DNA of 64,000 bases from Pseudomonas guariconensis (GCF_015680235.1 NZ_JADLJL010000011.1:62001-126000), one strand, 5' to 3'; shown: positions 1-8,234, counted from the first letter of the stretch. Notes: generated by a model from the sequence alone, not told the origin. Translations and numbers: made by a program.

Positions 1-337
1 GAGCCAGGGTTGCCCCCAGCTCCCGAGCCAACGCATACATGGGATGTTCCAGCGGCGTGCGTGCCGAGCCGAACACGGTGACCTTACGCCGCCCTTTGTA
101 GCGTTCCAGGATGCGGAAGGAATGATCGAGTTCACGCAGGGCCTGCAGGGTGATCTTGGCGTTCCAGCGGTTGGTGTCGTCGTGGGCCATGCGCAGGATG
201 GTCAACATCATGTCGCGGTAAAGCGGCAGGTTGGGGCTGTCGGGAGCAACCAGTTGCAGCTGTTCTTCAATCTTGCTCAGGTCGATACCGTTGTCCCTGA
301 AGTGATTGAACAAGAGTTCGTTCGGTTGGTAAGGCAT
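1..337 (-). CDS. LOG-family (TIGR00730-like) Rossmann-fold protein, N-terminal part
   Basis: Partial gene: the start is at 337 and the reading frame runs off the left edge after about 112 codons. A clear ribosome-binding site (AGAAGGAGA) sits 7-8 bases before the ATG. The visible protein begins MPYQPNELLF and is a mostly helical N-terminal region of about 85 residues, followed by KVTVFGSART, the first strand and glycine turn of the Rossmann fold of lysine-decarboxylase-like (LOG) proteins. The diagnostic PGGxGTxxE motif would lie beyond the edge, so whether it is an active nucleoside-5'-monophosphate phosphoribohydrolase cannot be judged. The long N-terminal extension before the Rossmann fold fits the longer members of the family rather than the short cytokinin-activating LOG enzymes. 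Confidence 0.7.
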   Translation of the reverse strand, partial: MPYQPNELLFNHFRDNGIDLSKIEEQLQLVAPDSPNLPLYRDMMLTILRMAHDDTNRWNAKITLQALRELDHSFRILERYKGRRKVTVFGSARTPLEHPMYALARELGATLA

Positions 338-739
338 TCAACGTCTCCTTCTGCAGCAGAACCTCTGACCGGGCCGATGGCGTATCCCGGCCGCGACACT
401 GCGTGTGTCGCTGGCTGCTGTAGCCCGAGTATGCACGCCGGGCGTTGCAGTAGGCCTTCAAGGCCGTGGTGCAGTGGTAAATCCATCACGTTGTCGTTCT
501 GTTTTGGACCGCAAATACCGTGCCCTCGGCATTCTCCTCGGTTTGCCGGAAATACACGGGGGTTGCTATCAATCTAGACCCTGGTGCGCGATCGTGCTGC
601 TTCGGATGACCCAGGCCGGGCGAAGGGCGCGCAAACAGGCAAACCAGAACGAGCAGCATTTCCACTCGTCGGATCGGATCCAAGCCTTGCGAAGCTCTGG
701 TTAACTGGAGGCGCAGCGTCTCGATGCAGGAGGTTCGGC
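338..739. other. 402-base gap without a convincing gene
   Basis: Short open frames exist on both strands, but none has a convincing ribosome-binding site, recognisable domain or Pseudomonas-like codon use. It must hold the promoters for the LOG-family gene (leftwards) and the small protein gene (rightwards). No REP element or hairpin terminator is apparent. Confidence 0.5.
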
Positions 740-946
740 ATGCATCGGTTGGTGATCGAGGTGGACAGGCAGCTGTACCTGCTGCTGGAGCAGGCAGCCC
801 AGGCCAATCACCTGAGCCTTGAAGCGGAGTGCTTGCGCAGGTTGGGCGACGGCGAGCGACGGTCGCGCTACCTCCAAGCCCTGCTGGCAGAGCTGCGCGC
901 CGACGAAGAGCAGCGGCGCGCCAACGACAACGACCGGGTGGCCTGA
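740..946 (+). CDS. small hypothetical protein (68 aa)
   Basis: The start at 740 is preceded by a perfect AGGAGG at 728-733, which decides it over the longer in-frame start at 584. The product begins MHRLVIEVDRQLYLLLEQAA and is mainly helical, rich in Leu, Glu and Arg. A short beta-like strand (LVIEVD) followed by helices recalls ribbon-helix-helix DNA-binding or antitoxin proteins, but no partner toxin is adjacent and the resemblance is weak. The gene converges with the secreted protein gene at 947-1369; the two stop codons abut. The function is unknown. Confidence 0.65.
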   Translation: MHRLVIEVDRQLYLLLEQAAQANHLSLEAECLRRLGDGERRSRYLQALLAELRADEEQRRANDNDRVA

Positions 947-1369
947 TTACTTCTTCTTGTTGCCTGCTACGCAACTGGCGTTATTGAACGCCTGGTCCAT
1001 GATCGGCTGGTTGGTCTTGTACACGGTGAACCGGTATACCAGCACCGCGCCTTTGGACATCAGCTGGCGGTAGCCGTTGTTACGGCAAACGCTGTCGCCC
1101 AGCTGGCTGCGCACTTGCTCCGGATTGGCGCGCATCCGCTCGGCATGGCTCTCGCGTACGCTCAGGTGGTTGACCAGTGCCTTGCCTTTCTCGACGGTAT
1201 AGCCCTGGTCGAGGATGTCTTCGTTGATGGCGCGGGGGGTGCCGACGCTGCTTTCCTTGGCGACCTTCTCCAGCATCTGGTTGAGCTCGTATTCCTGCTT
1301 GGAGGCTGCCTGGGCCGCCAGGGGCAGGGCAAGCAACAGGCTCAAGGCCGGGATGGTAAAACGCAGCAT
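947..1369 (-). CDS. secreted small protein, QSregVF/PA3611-like
   Basis: This is a 140-residue protein with a classical Sec signal peptide (LLLALPLAAQA, cleavage predicted near residue 21-22), so it should be periplasmic or secreted. Two cysteines in the mature part (in SVCRNNG and NNASC) could form a disulfide. The body (LNQMLEKVAKESSVGTPRAI...) resembles, from memory, the family typified by P. aeruginosa PA3611, catalogued as a putative quorum-sensing-regulated virulence factor. Synteny with the tapT/erdR/dgkA block that follows supports this. A good ribosome-binding site (AGGAGAGA) precedes the ATG at 1369. No enzymatic motif is visible, and the role remains unproven. Confidence 0.7.
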   Translation of the reverse strand: MLRFTIPALSLLLALPLAAQAASKQEYELNQMLEKVAKESSVGTPRAINEDILDQGYTVEKGKALVNHLSVRESHAERMRANPEQVRSQLGDSVCRNNGYRQLMSKGAVLVYRFTVYKTNQPIMDQAFNNASCVAGNKKK

Positions 1370-1588
1370 GAATCTCTCCTGGTTCGATGACTGGCACTTT
1401 GACCTGCGCCGGCGAGCGGCGTTCCGTGGCCCCCGTATCGATGGGGATCCCAGGTCGCAAAAGCGCGATTATAAAGGAGGCGTCCGGCCGCCTGCACGGC
1501 AAATGACGCAGCCTCTGGTAGACTGGCGGCTCGTTTCCCGCCGAGTTGTCGCAGTGTCCGTTCCTTATCCTTCCAGAGGCTTGCAGCC

Positions 1589-2299
1589 ATGAGCCACGCG
1601 GTAGCGCGCCTGCGCGCCGAGCGTCTGGCCCGCAGCAACAAACCTTTCATCGCCCGTGGCTCGCGCGCGGTGCGCTGCCCGGATTGCCGGGTGATCGCCA
1701 GCCATTGCCTGTGTGCCCTGAAGCCCAAGGTGCAGGCCGACGCCGGGGTGTGCCTGGTGATGCACGATACCGAGCCGCTGAAGCCGACCAACACCGGCTG
1801 GCTGATTGCCGACCTGGTCGAAGACACCGCAGCCTTCGGCTGGCAGCGTACCGAAGTCGACCCGCGCCTTTTGGCGTTGCTCGACGATCCCCAGTGGCAG
1901 CCCTATATCGTCTTCCCGGGCGAGTTCGTGGCGCCGCAGCGGGTGGTCAGCGAAGTGGTGCGCGAGCCTGGCAAGCGGCCGCTGTTCATCCTGCTTGACG
2001 CGACTTGGACCGAAGCACGCAAGATGTTCCGCAAGAGTCCGTACCTTGACCGCTTCCCGGTGCTGAGCCTGCAGGCCGAACAGATGTCGCGCTATCGCCT
2101 GCGGCGTTCCAAGCGTGACGATCATTTTTGCACGGCCGAGGTTGCCGCCATGTGCCTGGAGTTGGCCGGCGACCTGCAGGCTTCCCGCGCCCTGGACGCC
2201 TACCTGGACGTCTTCAGCCTGCATTACCTCAGTGCCAAGCGGCATCTGCCGCTGGACTTGCAAGATGATGCCCACCAGCGCTTGCATACCTTCCTATAG
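1589..2299 (+). CDS. tapT: tRNA-uridine aminocarboxypropyltransferase (DTW domain)
   Basis: The 236-residue protein belongs to the DTW-domain family, whose E. coli member TapT (YfiP) transfers the 3-amino-3-carboxypropyl group of S-adenosylmethionine to uridine 47 of certain tRNAs (acp3U). Visible marks are a cysteine cluster at about residues 30-42 (CPDC then HCLC), which probably binds zinc, and the family's DxTW signature as LLDATWTEARKM near residue 138, followed by the conserved SRYRLRRSKRDDHFCTAE region. The length matches E. coli TapT. The gene is alone in its transcription unit, upstream of erdR. Confidence 0.85.
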   Translation: MSHAVARLRAERLARSNKPFIARGSRAVRCPDCRVIASHCLCALKPKVQADAGVCLVMHDTEPLKPTNTGWLIADLVEDTAAFGWQRTEVDPRLLALLDDPQWQPYIVFPGEFVAPQRVVSEVVREPGKRPLFILLDATWTEARKMFRKSPYLDRFPVLSLQAEQMSRYRLRRSKRDDHFCTAEVAAMCLELAGDLQASRALDAYLDVFSLHYLSAKRHLPLDLQDDAHQRLHTFL

Positions 2300-2555
2300 T
2301 CCAAGGGGCAGGTGCGCCGGATTGGTTCATAATGTCCGGGCTGGCAGCCAGGAGGGCGGGTGCGACCGGGCGATTGGCTTGACCCCCCGGGCCGTGCTCG
2401 GCATTCTTGGCGCCGATTCGGGCACGACGAAGATGCTGTTACCCCGGACTTCGCCGTGCCTTACCGGCCGGCGGCCCTGCCGTTCGCGCCTTGAGTTGTC
2501 TGCCAGGTGCTTCTCCCACCCCTAGCGCCTGGCACAGAACAGGATCCATAGATCG

Positions 2556-3206
2556 ATGGCCACATACGAAATCCTGATTGCCGATGACCACCCGCTGTTT
2601 CGCAGCGCCCTGCGCCAGGCCGTTACCCTCGGCCTGGGGCCCGATGTGCGGCTTGTCGAGGTGGCGAGCATCGCCGAACTGGAAACCCGCCTGACCGAAA
2701 AGGCCGACTGGGACCTGGTCCTGCTGGACCTGAACATGCCCGGTGCCTATGGTTTCTCCGGCCTGGTCCTGCTGCGTGGGCAGTACCCGCAGATCCCGGT
2801 GGTGATGGTGTCGGCCCAGGAAGAAGCGGCCGTGGTGGTCAAGTCCCGCGAGTTTGGCGCCAGTGGCTTCATTCCCAAGTCCAGCAACCTGGACGTCATC
2901 CAGGATGCGGTGCAGAAGGTGCTCGACGGCGAGGTCTGGTGGCCGCCTCAGGCGTTCGAGAAGGTCGATGTCTCGGCCGAAGCCAAAGCCGCCAGCGAAG
3001 GCCTGGCGAGCCTCACACCGCAGCAGTTCCGGGTATTGACGATGGTCTGCGAAGGCTTGCTGAACAAGCAGATCGCCTATGAGCTGAATGTCTCGGAGGC
3101 GACCATCAAAGCCCACGTGACGGCGATCTTCCGCAAGCTCGGTGTGCGTACCCGCACCCAGGCGGCCTTGCTGCTGCAACAACTGGAATCGGTTGCGAGC
3201 AGCTAA
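2556..3206 (+). CDS. erdR: LuxR-type response regulator (ErdR-like)
   Basis: A 216-residue two-component response regulator. The N-terminal receiver domain (about 1-125) carries the acidic pair in IADDHPLF and the phosphoacceptor aspartate in VLLDLNMPG. A C-terminal LuxR/NarL helix-turn-helix follows (LTPQQFRVL ... NKQIAYELNVSEATIKAHV, about 150-210). The gene lies 73 bases upstream of dgkA. In P. aeruginosa the same pair is PA3604 (erdR, a regulator of ethanol oxidation) and PA3603, so ErdR is the best name. No histidine kinase gene is adjacent, as is usual for this orphan regulator. The ribosome-binding site is weak. Confidence 0.8.
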   Translation: MATYEILIADDHPLFRSALRQAVTLGLGPDVRLVEVASIAELETRLTEKADWDLVLLDLNMPGAYGFSGLVLLRGQYPQIPVVMVSAQEEAAVVVKSREFGASGFIPKSSNLDVIQDAVQKVLDGEVWWPPQAFEKVDVSAEAKAASEGLASLTPQQFRVLTMVCEGLLNKQIAYELNVSEATIKAHVTAIFRKLGVRTRTQAALLLQQLESVASS

Positions 3207-3279
3207 GTCCCCGTCCATTCACGCTTTTTTGACTCGGGTTGGACTAATCTGCCGGCCCTTTACCGGTGAAGTGACTCCC

Positions 3280-3642
3280 ATGTCGCCATTCAAGGGCCAG
3301 ACCGGCCTCAAACGTATCTTCAACGCCGCCGGCTACTCGCTGGACGGCCTGCGTGCCGCCTTCAAAGGCGAGGCCGCGTTCCGTCAGTTGGTGATCGCCA
3401 ACCTGGTGCTGATTCCCCTGGCGTTCTGGCTGCCGGTCACCCGCGTGGAGCGGGCGATCCTCATCGCCGTGTGCCTGCTGGGCTTGATCGTCGAGCTGCT
3501 CAATTCGGCGGTCGAGGCAGCTATCGACCGTATCTCCCTGGAGCGCCACCCCTTGTCGAAGAACGCCAAGGACATGGGCAGCGCTGCCCAGCTGGTCGCC
3601 ATGACCATGGTGGCGCTGGTGTGGGGCGTGATCCTGCTCTGA
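3280..3642 (+). CDS. dgkA: diacylglycerol kinase
   Basis: A 120-residue integral membrane kinase that phosphorylates diacylglycerol to phosphatidic acid, recycling lipid released by membrane-derived oligosaccharide or lipopolysaccharide modification. It has three transmembrane helices and the family signature EDLLNSAVEAAIDR-like (here VELLNSAVEAAIDR) with the catalytic Glu and metal-binding residues, followed by KDMGSAAQL. The length equals the E. coli enzyme. ATG at 3280 is used because the upstream part of the frame is not conserved-looking. The gene converges with finR, whose stop abuts at 3643. Lipid turnover fits the nearby mprF and cptA envelope functions, although those are distant in the window. 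Confidence 0.92.
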   Translation: MSPFKGQTGLKRIFNAAGYSLDGLRAAFKGEAAFRQLVIANLVLIPLAFWLPVTRVERAILIAVCLLGLIVELLNSAVEAAIDRISLERHPLSKNAKDMGSAAQLVAMTMVALVWGVILL

Positions 3643-4569
3643 TCAGGCGATCGGCGGCAGGACGATCTCATCGCTGCGGCTGACACCGGCGGTGAAGCTG
3701 CGGCACAGTTCGAGGAATTCGCGCATGGCAGAGGTTTGGTACTTCTGCTTGTGCCAGATGAAGTAGAACTGTCGGGAAAGGTCCAGTTGCGGGGTTTCCA
3801 CCGGCACCAGGCTGCCACGGCGGAACGCGTCACGCAGGGCCAGGCGCGAGATGCAGCCGATACCCAGGCCCGACTCCACGGCCCGCTTGATCGCCTCGGT
3901 GTGTTCCAGCTCCAGGCGGATGTTCAGGTTGGCGCGATGGTGGCGCATGGCCTGGTCGAAGGTCAGGCGGGTGCCGGAGCCCTGTTCGCGCAGGATCCAG
4001 GCTTCGTGGGACAGCGTCTCCACATCCGCTCGGCCGACCTTGGCCAAGGGGTGCTGGGGCGCACAGAACACCACCAGTTCATCCTCCACCCACGGCTGCA
4101 CCTCGATGTCCGGGTGGCTGCAGTCGCCTTCGATTAGACCCAGGTCAATTTCATAGTGGGCCACCTGCTGCACGATATGGACGGTGTTCTGCACATGGAG
4201 CTTGACCTGGCTTTCCGGGTGGCCCTGCATGAAGCTGCCGATGAGCAGGGTGGCCAGGTAGTTGCCGATGGTCAGGGTGGCACCGACCGCCAACGAGCCG
4301 AAGCCGGTCTTGCCATTGAGCAGGTCTTCGATTTCCTTGGCCTGGTCGAGCAGGGCCACGGCCTGAGGCAACAATTGGTGGCCCAGGGCATTGAGGCTCA
4401 ACCGTTTGCCGGCGCGGTCGAACAGCTGGCAGCTGGATTGACGCTCCAGTTCAGTGATCGAGGTACTGGCTGCCGACTGCGACAACGCCAGGACGCTCGC
4501 CGCCCGCGACACACTCTGGTGCTGAGCGACGGCGACAAAAACTTGTAGCTGACGAAGTGTGAATCGCAT
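3643..4569 (-). CDS. finR: LysR-family regulator FinR
   Basis: A 308-residue LysR-type regulator divergent from fpr. An N-terminal winged helix-turn-helix (MRFTLRQLQVFVAVAQHQSV ... LSQSAASTSITELE) is followed by a substrate-binding domain (about 90-300). In P. putida the corresponding regulator, FinR, activates fpr under superoxide and osmotic stress. The start at 4569 is chosen because the helix-turn-helix begins there; the frame upstream to 4644 is not family-like. The intergenic region of about 120 bases must contain the FinR site and both promoters. Confidence 0.88.
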   Translation of the reverse strand: MRFTLRQLQVFVAVAQHQSVSRAASVLALSQSAASTSITELERQSSCQLFDRAGKRLSLNALGHQLLPQAVALLDQAKEIEDLLNGKTGFGSLAVGATLTIGNYLATLLIGSFMQGHPESQVKLHVQNTVHIVQQVAHYEIDLGLIEGDCSHPDIEVQPWVEDELVVFCAPQHPLAKVGRADVETLSHEAWILREQGSGTRLTFDQAMRHHRANLNIRLELEHTEAIKRAVESGLGIGCISRLALRDAFRRGSLVPVETPQLDLSRQFYFIWHKQKYQTSAMREFLELCRSFTAGVSRSDEIVLPPIA

Positions 4570-4689
4570 ATCTATATAACCGATAAGACATATCTTGATA
4601 ATCCATTTAACAGATATTGTCGCTGCCCCTAAAATATCGCGCAATAGTGCGCTTCGTCCGCGCTGCGTCTTTCTTCAGGAGCCCCATAG
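4570..4689. promoter_or_regulatory. finR-fpr divergent promoter region
   Basis: This short AT-rich region separates two divergent genes. It includes an inverted repeat AAGACATATCTT at 4585-4596 and several TATC/GATA repeats, plausible as a LysR-type binding site. Assignment as the FinR operator is inference from position. Confidence 0.45.
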
Positions 4690-5469
4690 ATGAGCAACAT
4701 GAACCACGAACGTGTCCTCAGTGTGCACCACTGGAACGACACCCTGTTCAGCTTCAAGTGCACCCGTGACCCGGGCCTGCGCTTCGAGAACGGTCAGTTC
4801 GTGATGATCGGCCTGCAGCAGGACAACGGCCGTCCGCTCATGCGCGCCTACTCGATCGCCTCGCCGAACTGGGAAGAGCACCTGGAGTTCTTCAGCATCA
4901 AGGTGCCGGATGGCCCGCTGACCTCCCAACTGCAGCACCTGAAGGAAGGCGATGAGATCATCATCAGCAAGAAGCCTACCGGCACGCTGGTCCTGGACGA
5001 CCTGAACCCAGGCAAGCACCTGTACCTGCTCAGCACCGGCACTGGCCTGGCGCCATTCATGAGCGTGATCCAGGACCCAGAAACCTACGAGCGCTTCGAG
5101 AAGGTGATCCTGGTTCACGGGGTACGCTACGTCAACGAAGTGGCCTACCGCGAGTTCATCACCGAGCACCTGCCGCAGAACGAGTTCTTCGGCGATGCGG
5201 TACGTGAAAAGCTGATCTACTACCCGACCGTGACCCGTGAGCCGTTCGAGAACCAAGGCCGCCTGACCGACCTGATGCGCAGCGGCAAGCTGTTCAGCGA
5301 CATCGGCCTGCCGCCAATCAACCCACAGGACGACCGCGCCATGATCTGCGGCAGCCCGAGCATGCTCGACGAGACCGCCGAGGTTCTGGACAGCTTCGGC
5401 CTGAAGATCTCCCCGCGCATGCGCGAGCCAGGCGATTACCTGATCGAGCGTGCCTTCGTCGAGAAGTAA
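4690..5469 (+). CDS. fpr: ferredoxin/flavodoxin-NADP+ reductase
   Basis: A 259-residue FAD enzyme that moves electrons between NADPH and ferredoxin or flavodoxin, supporting iron-sulfur and oxidative-stress metabolism. The N-terminal FAD-binding beta-barrel contains the motif RAYSIASPN, and the NADP-binding domain contains LSTGTGLAPFMS and MICGSPSML. The C-terminal end AFVEK has the extension typical of the bacterial subclass I reductases. It is divergent from its regulator finR. A ribosome-binding site (AGGAG) lies at 4677-4681. It is followed by a long terminator structure containing a REP pair. Confidence 0.93.
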   Translation: MSNMNHERVLSVHHWNDTLFSFKCTRDPGLRFENGQFVMIGLQQDNGRPLMRAYSIASPNWEEHLEFFSIKVPDGPLTSQLQHLKEGDEIIISKKPTGTLVLDDLNPGKHLYLLSTGTGLAPFMSVIQDPETYERFEKVILVHGVRYVNEVAYREFITEHLPQNEFFGDAVREKLIYYPTVTREPFENQGRLTDLMRSGKLFSDIGLPPINPQDDRAMICGSPSMLDETAEVLDSFGLKISPRMREPGDYLIERAFVEK

Positions 5470-5484
5470 GCAGCACACTGCAAT

Positions 5485-5676
5485 AAAAAACGCAGGCCTG
5501 GCCTGATGCCAGTCCGTTAAGCCTTGGGGCTGCTACGCAGCCCATCGCCGGCAAGCCGGCTCCCACAGGGATAGTGCTGTCCTCAAGGTTGTGGGGGCCG
5601 GCTTGCCGGCGATGGGCGTGTAGCGCTCCGCGTCCTTAACTGACAGGCATTAAGGCCAGGCCTGCGTTTTTGTTTT
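5485..5676. terminator. bidirectional terminator with a nested REP pair
   Basis: The two ends form a long imperfect stem. The left arm (5485-5521) contains AACGCAGGCCTGGCC and the right arm (5638-5674) contains GGCCAGGCCTGCGTTTTT; CTTAAC-type ends pair too. Inside the loop is a REP-type inverted pair, CATCGCCGGCAAGCCGGC (from 5533) and GCCGGCTTGCCGGCGATG (to 5614). A T-run follows on the + strand and an A-run precedes on the left, so it can stop transcription from fpr and from trmO. Confidence 0.8.
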
Positions 5677-5729
5677 ATGGGGTATATTGCCGGCCCAATC
5701 GCAGGACAAGCCATCGGCAGCGCCACCAG

Positions 5730-6425
5730 TCAAAGGTCTTGTACTACCTCCAACACGCGGATCTCATCAGGCTGCGGGTAGTGCCAGCGCACCTGTACAT
5801 CCCAGAACTTCACCCCATACACCCGCCCGGCCGGCGGCACTTGGTAGGCCGGCCGTGGGTCCTGTGCCAAGCACTGCTCGATCAGCTCCACCAGCGGTTC
5901 CCGCAAACGCAGGGCATGCGCATGGGCCTGGGGCAGGGCATGTTCACTCCAGGCCACGGCGATGGCCTCGGGCGCGTCGCTGGCCATCTGGTTGGTGGCG
6001 TCCTCGATACTGTCGGCATATGGCACATAGGGCTTGATATCCAGCACCGGCGTACCGTCGAGCAGGTCGATGCCCGACAGCAGCAGGCGCCCCGGCTCTA
6101 CGCCTTCCAGGCGTACCACCGACTGGCCGATACCGTTGGGCCTGTGGGTGGCGCGGGTGGCGAACACGCCCATGCTCTTGTTGCCGCCCAGGCGAGGTGG
6201 GCGGACCTTCAGCCGGGGCTTGTCTTCCAGGGCCTGGTGGAACAGGAACAGCAGCCACACATGGCTGACCTGCTCGAGGCCGGCCACCGCATCGCCCTGG
6301 TCGAAGGGCGGCAGCAGCTCCAGGATGCCACGGGCCGCCGGTGCCAGCCGTGGCTGGCGCGGGATGGCGAACTTTTCCTTGAAGCAGGAACGGACGATGC
6401 CGACCGGTGAAACCGTATGTTGCAT
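5730..6425 (-). CDS. trmO: tRNA (N6-threonylcarbamoyladenosine37-N6)-methyltransferase
   Basis: The protein (about 231 residues) is a TsaA-like SAM-dependent methyltransferase that adds the N6-methyl group to t6A37 of tRNA-Thr. It has the N-terminal all-beta TsaA domain with PVGIVRS...KFAIPRQP, LFLFHQ, and GVFATRATHRPNGIGQSVVRL, the family's SAM-binding signature, followed by LDIKPYVPYAD. The C-terminal domain (YGVKFWDVQVRW) is the substrate-binding part. A GTG in the same frame at 6431 is an alternative start. No Shine-Dalgarno sequence is evident, and the gene starts within a few bases of the upstream stop, suggesting translational coupling with the DUF1456 gene. Confidence 0.87.
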   Translation of the reverse strand: MQHTVSPVGIVRSCFKEKFAIPRQPRLAPAARGILELLPPFDQGDAVAGLEQVSHVWLLFLFHQALEDKPRLKVRPPRLGGNKSMGVFATRATHRPNGIGQSVVRLEGVEPGRLLLSGIDLLDGTPVLDIKPYVPYADSIEDATNQMASDAPEAIAVAWSEHALPQAHAHALRLREPLVELIEQCLAQDPRPAYQVPPAGRVYGVKFWDVQVRWHYPQPDEIRVLEVVQDL

Positions 6426-6431
6426 GATCAC

Positions 6432-6893
6432 TCAGCCACGCACACGCAGGGTCAGGCCCTTGAGGAAGTTGCGCAGCAGCTGGTCGCCGCAAGGGCGGTA
6501 ATTGTCATGCCCGACCTTGCGGAACAGGGCGCTCAGTTCCGGCTTGGACACCGGGAAGTTCACCGACTTGAGAATCACGTGCAGGTCTTCTTCCTTGAGC
6601 TCGAAGGCTACGCGCAGTTTCTTGAGGATGGTGTTGTTGCTCACCGGCACTTCGATCGGTTGCGGTGCACGGCTGTCGTCACGGCCGCGGCGGTAGATCA
6701 CCAGGCCATCGAGAAAATGTGCCATGACCCGTTCGGGGCAGCGCACGAAGCCGGCTTCGTCCTCTTTCTTCAGGTAGGTGGCCAATACCAGCGGGTGTAC
6801 CTCGAGGCCGGACAGCCCGATGATCTCCGCCATCTTGGCGTCGTTCACCTTGAGCATGTAGCGCAGGCTACGCAGGACATCGTTGTGGTTCAT
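6432..6893 (-). CDS. DUF1456 (YehS-like) protein
   Basis: A 153-residue cytoplasmic protein made of two repeats of the DUF1456 fold: MNHNDVLRSLRYML...AEIIGLSG at the N terminus and NNTILKKLRVAFELKEEDL in the second half. The start at 6893 is chosen because the family begins with this motif and AACAGGATC precedes it; a start at 6911 is possible. The family's function is unknown; E. coli YehS is the best known member. It is probably cotranscribed with trmO, being almost contiguous. Confidence 0.85.
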   Translation of the reverse strand: MNHNDVLRSLRYMLKVNDAKMAEIIGLSGLEVHPLVLATYLKKEDEAGFVRCPERVMAHFLDGLVIYRRGRDDSRAPQPIEVPVSNNTILKKLRVAFELKEEDLHVILKSVNFPVSKPELSALFRKVGHDNYRPCGDQLLRNFLKGLTLRVRG

Positions 6894-6942
6894 GTGACAG
6901 ATCCTGTTCAAGCGCCACGCAGACCATGGCGTGGCGGTAATG

Positions 6943-7653
6943 CTAGAAACGTTCGTTGACAGCCAGGTAACGCCATTGGCCGGTGGGCAGCTTGCCCATG
7001 GACACGCCGCCTAGGCGGATGCGGCGCATGCCCAGCACCTTCAGGCCGAGGCTCGCGCACAGGGCATTGATTTGCCCGGGAAGCGGCTTTTTCAAGACCA
7101 GGCGCAGGTGGCTTTCGTTCTGCCAGCTGGCCTTGGCCCTGGGCAGCTCCTGACCGCTGCGGGTGATACCTCGGGCCAGGCGTTGCAAGGCTTCGGCTGG
7201 CGCGTGGCCTTCGACCTGGACGATGTATTCCTGCTCCAGGCGATGCAGGTCGGCCTCGACCTTGCGCGTCACCCGCCAGTCTTGGGTATAGAGCTGCAGC
7301 CCGCTGGCGCCGGGTTTCAGGGGGGCGATGCAGGACAGGCGGGCGAAATGCCCGTGCAACGGGCGCACCGCAGGCGGGTGAGCTTCGCTGAGGGTGGCCA
7401 TGGTCATGCTGACCCGGCCCGCCTCGGCGTCCTGGCCGGCCAGTTGGTTGAGCAGCAGGGTGACCGGCGGCAACTGCTCGGCACGGGCACCGGGCAGCAG
7501 GGCGACCTGCTCGGCTGCGACCTTGTACTGGGGCTGTTCGACCACCACGCCATCCACCGTGACCCAGCCGCCCTCGATATACAGCTCGGCCTCCCGGCGG
7601 GAGCAGCCGAGTTGCTCGATGAGGCGTTTGGACAGGCGCACGGGTTCAGACAT
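6943..7653 (-). CDS. RsuA/RluF-family RNA pseudouridine synthase, degenerate catalytic motif
   Basis: A 236-residue protein with an N-terminal S4 RNA-binding domain (about 4-60: RLSKRLIEQLGCSRREAELYI, GGWVTVDG) and a pseudouridine synthase fold of the RsuA type (EQEYIVQVEG and the later GINALC/GMRRIRLGGV part). The usual catalytic motif GRLDxxTxGL is replaced by APLKPGASGL, with lysine where the catalytic aspartate should be. The rest of the fold, including the LYTQDWRV strand, is retained. The start at 7653 lies directly before the S4 domain; upstream ATGs at 7665 and beyond are possible. It may therefore bind RNA without isomerising uridine, or use another residue. Confidence 0.75.
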   Translation of the reverse strand: MSEPVRLSKRLIEQLGCSRREAELYIEGGWVTVDGVVVEQPQYKVAAEQVALLPGARAEQLPPVTLLLNQLAGQDAEAGRVSMTMATLSEAHPPAVRPLHGHFARLSCIAPLKPGASGLQLYTQDWRVTRKVEADLHRLEQEYIVQVEGHAPAEALQRLARGITRSGQELPRAKASWQNESHLRLVLKKPLPGQINALCASLGLKVLGMRRIRLGGVSMGKLPTGQWRYLAVNERF

Positions 7654-7775
7654 GAAGGCGATTCGCATAAGGGCAGGGGAAGCCGACATTGTACCTGCCC
7701 AGGCGACATTGGGGCTGGGAATCTATGCCATTCACGCCATTTCAGGGGAGGAGTACGGCATCCTTCGCTCAAATC

Positions 7776-8234
7776 TCAGGATTTCGTACGAACCAGCCTC
7801 ATGTGCAGCAGCGGGTAGGGCTGCCCCAGGCCATCGGTTTCCGAGCGGCCACAGATTTCGAAGCCTTCGTGCAGGTAGAAGCCCAGGGCCTTGGGGTTCT
7901 GTTCATTGACGTCCAGGCGCTCGGCGTTCAGCTCGTCGACCGCATAGCGCAGCAGGCGTTTGCCAACGCCCAGGCCGATGAACTCGGGCGCCACGAACAA
8001 CATGTCCAGCCGCCCGTTGGCCACGCCGGCGAAGCCTAGGATGCGCTTGGCGGCGTCCTTGCAGCAGACCAGCATGACGGCGTCGAGGTACTGGCGCAGC
8101 ACGTATTCGCGCAGCAGCACGATGTAGGCGTCCGGCAGGAAGTCATGGGTGGCGCGTACCGACGCCTCCCAGATCCGGACCAGTTCCGGGTAGTCGCTCA
8201 CGTGCGGGGTCTGTAGCGTCAGGGCCGATGACAT
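7776..8234 (-). CDS. GNAT-family N-acetyltransferase, YjaB-like
   Basis: A 152-residue acyl-CoA-dependent acetyltransferase. The start at 8234 is set by AGGAGGAAAG just upstream; the longer frame from 8267 lacks one. Key GNAT elements are the acetyl-CoA loop (V-x-x-x-x-x-G-x-G-x, here GLGVGKRLL), the beta-strand LDMLFVAPEF before it and VNEQNPKALGFYLHEGF near the C terminus. The ATHDFL motif, the NEQN loop and the ending GRSETDGLGQPYPLLHM closely resemble E. coli YjaB. The substrate is unknown. Confidence 0.85.
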   Translation of the reverse strand: MSSALTLQTPHVSDYPELVRIWEASVRATHDFLPDAYIVLLREYVLRQYLDAVMLVCCKDAAKRILGFAGVANGRLDMLFVAPEFIGLGVGKRLLRYAVDELNAERLDVNEQNPKALGFYLHEGFEICGRSETDGLGQPYPLLHMRLVRTKS

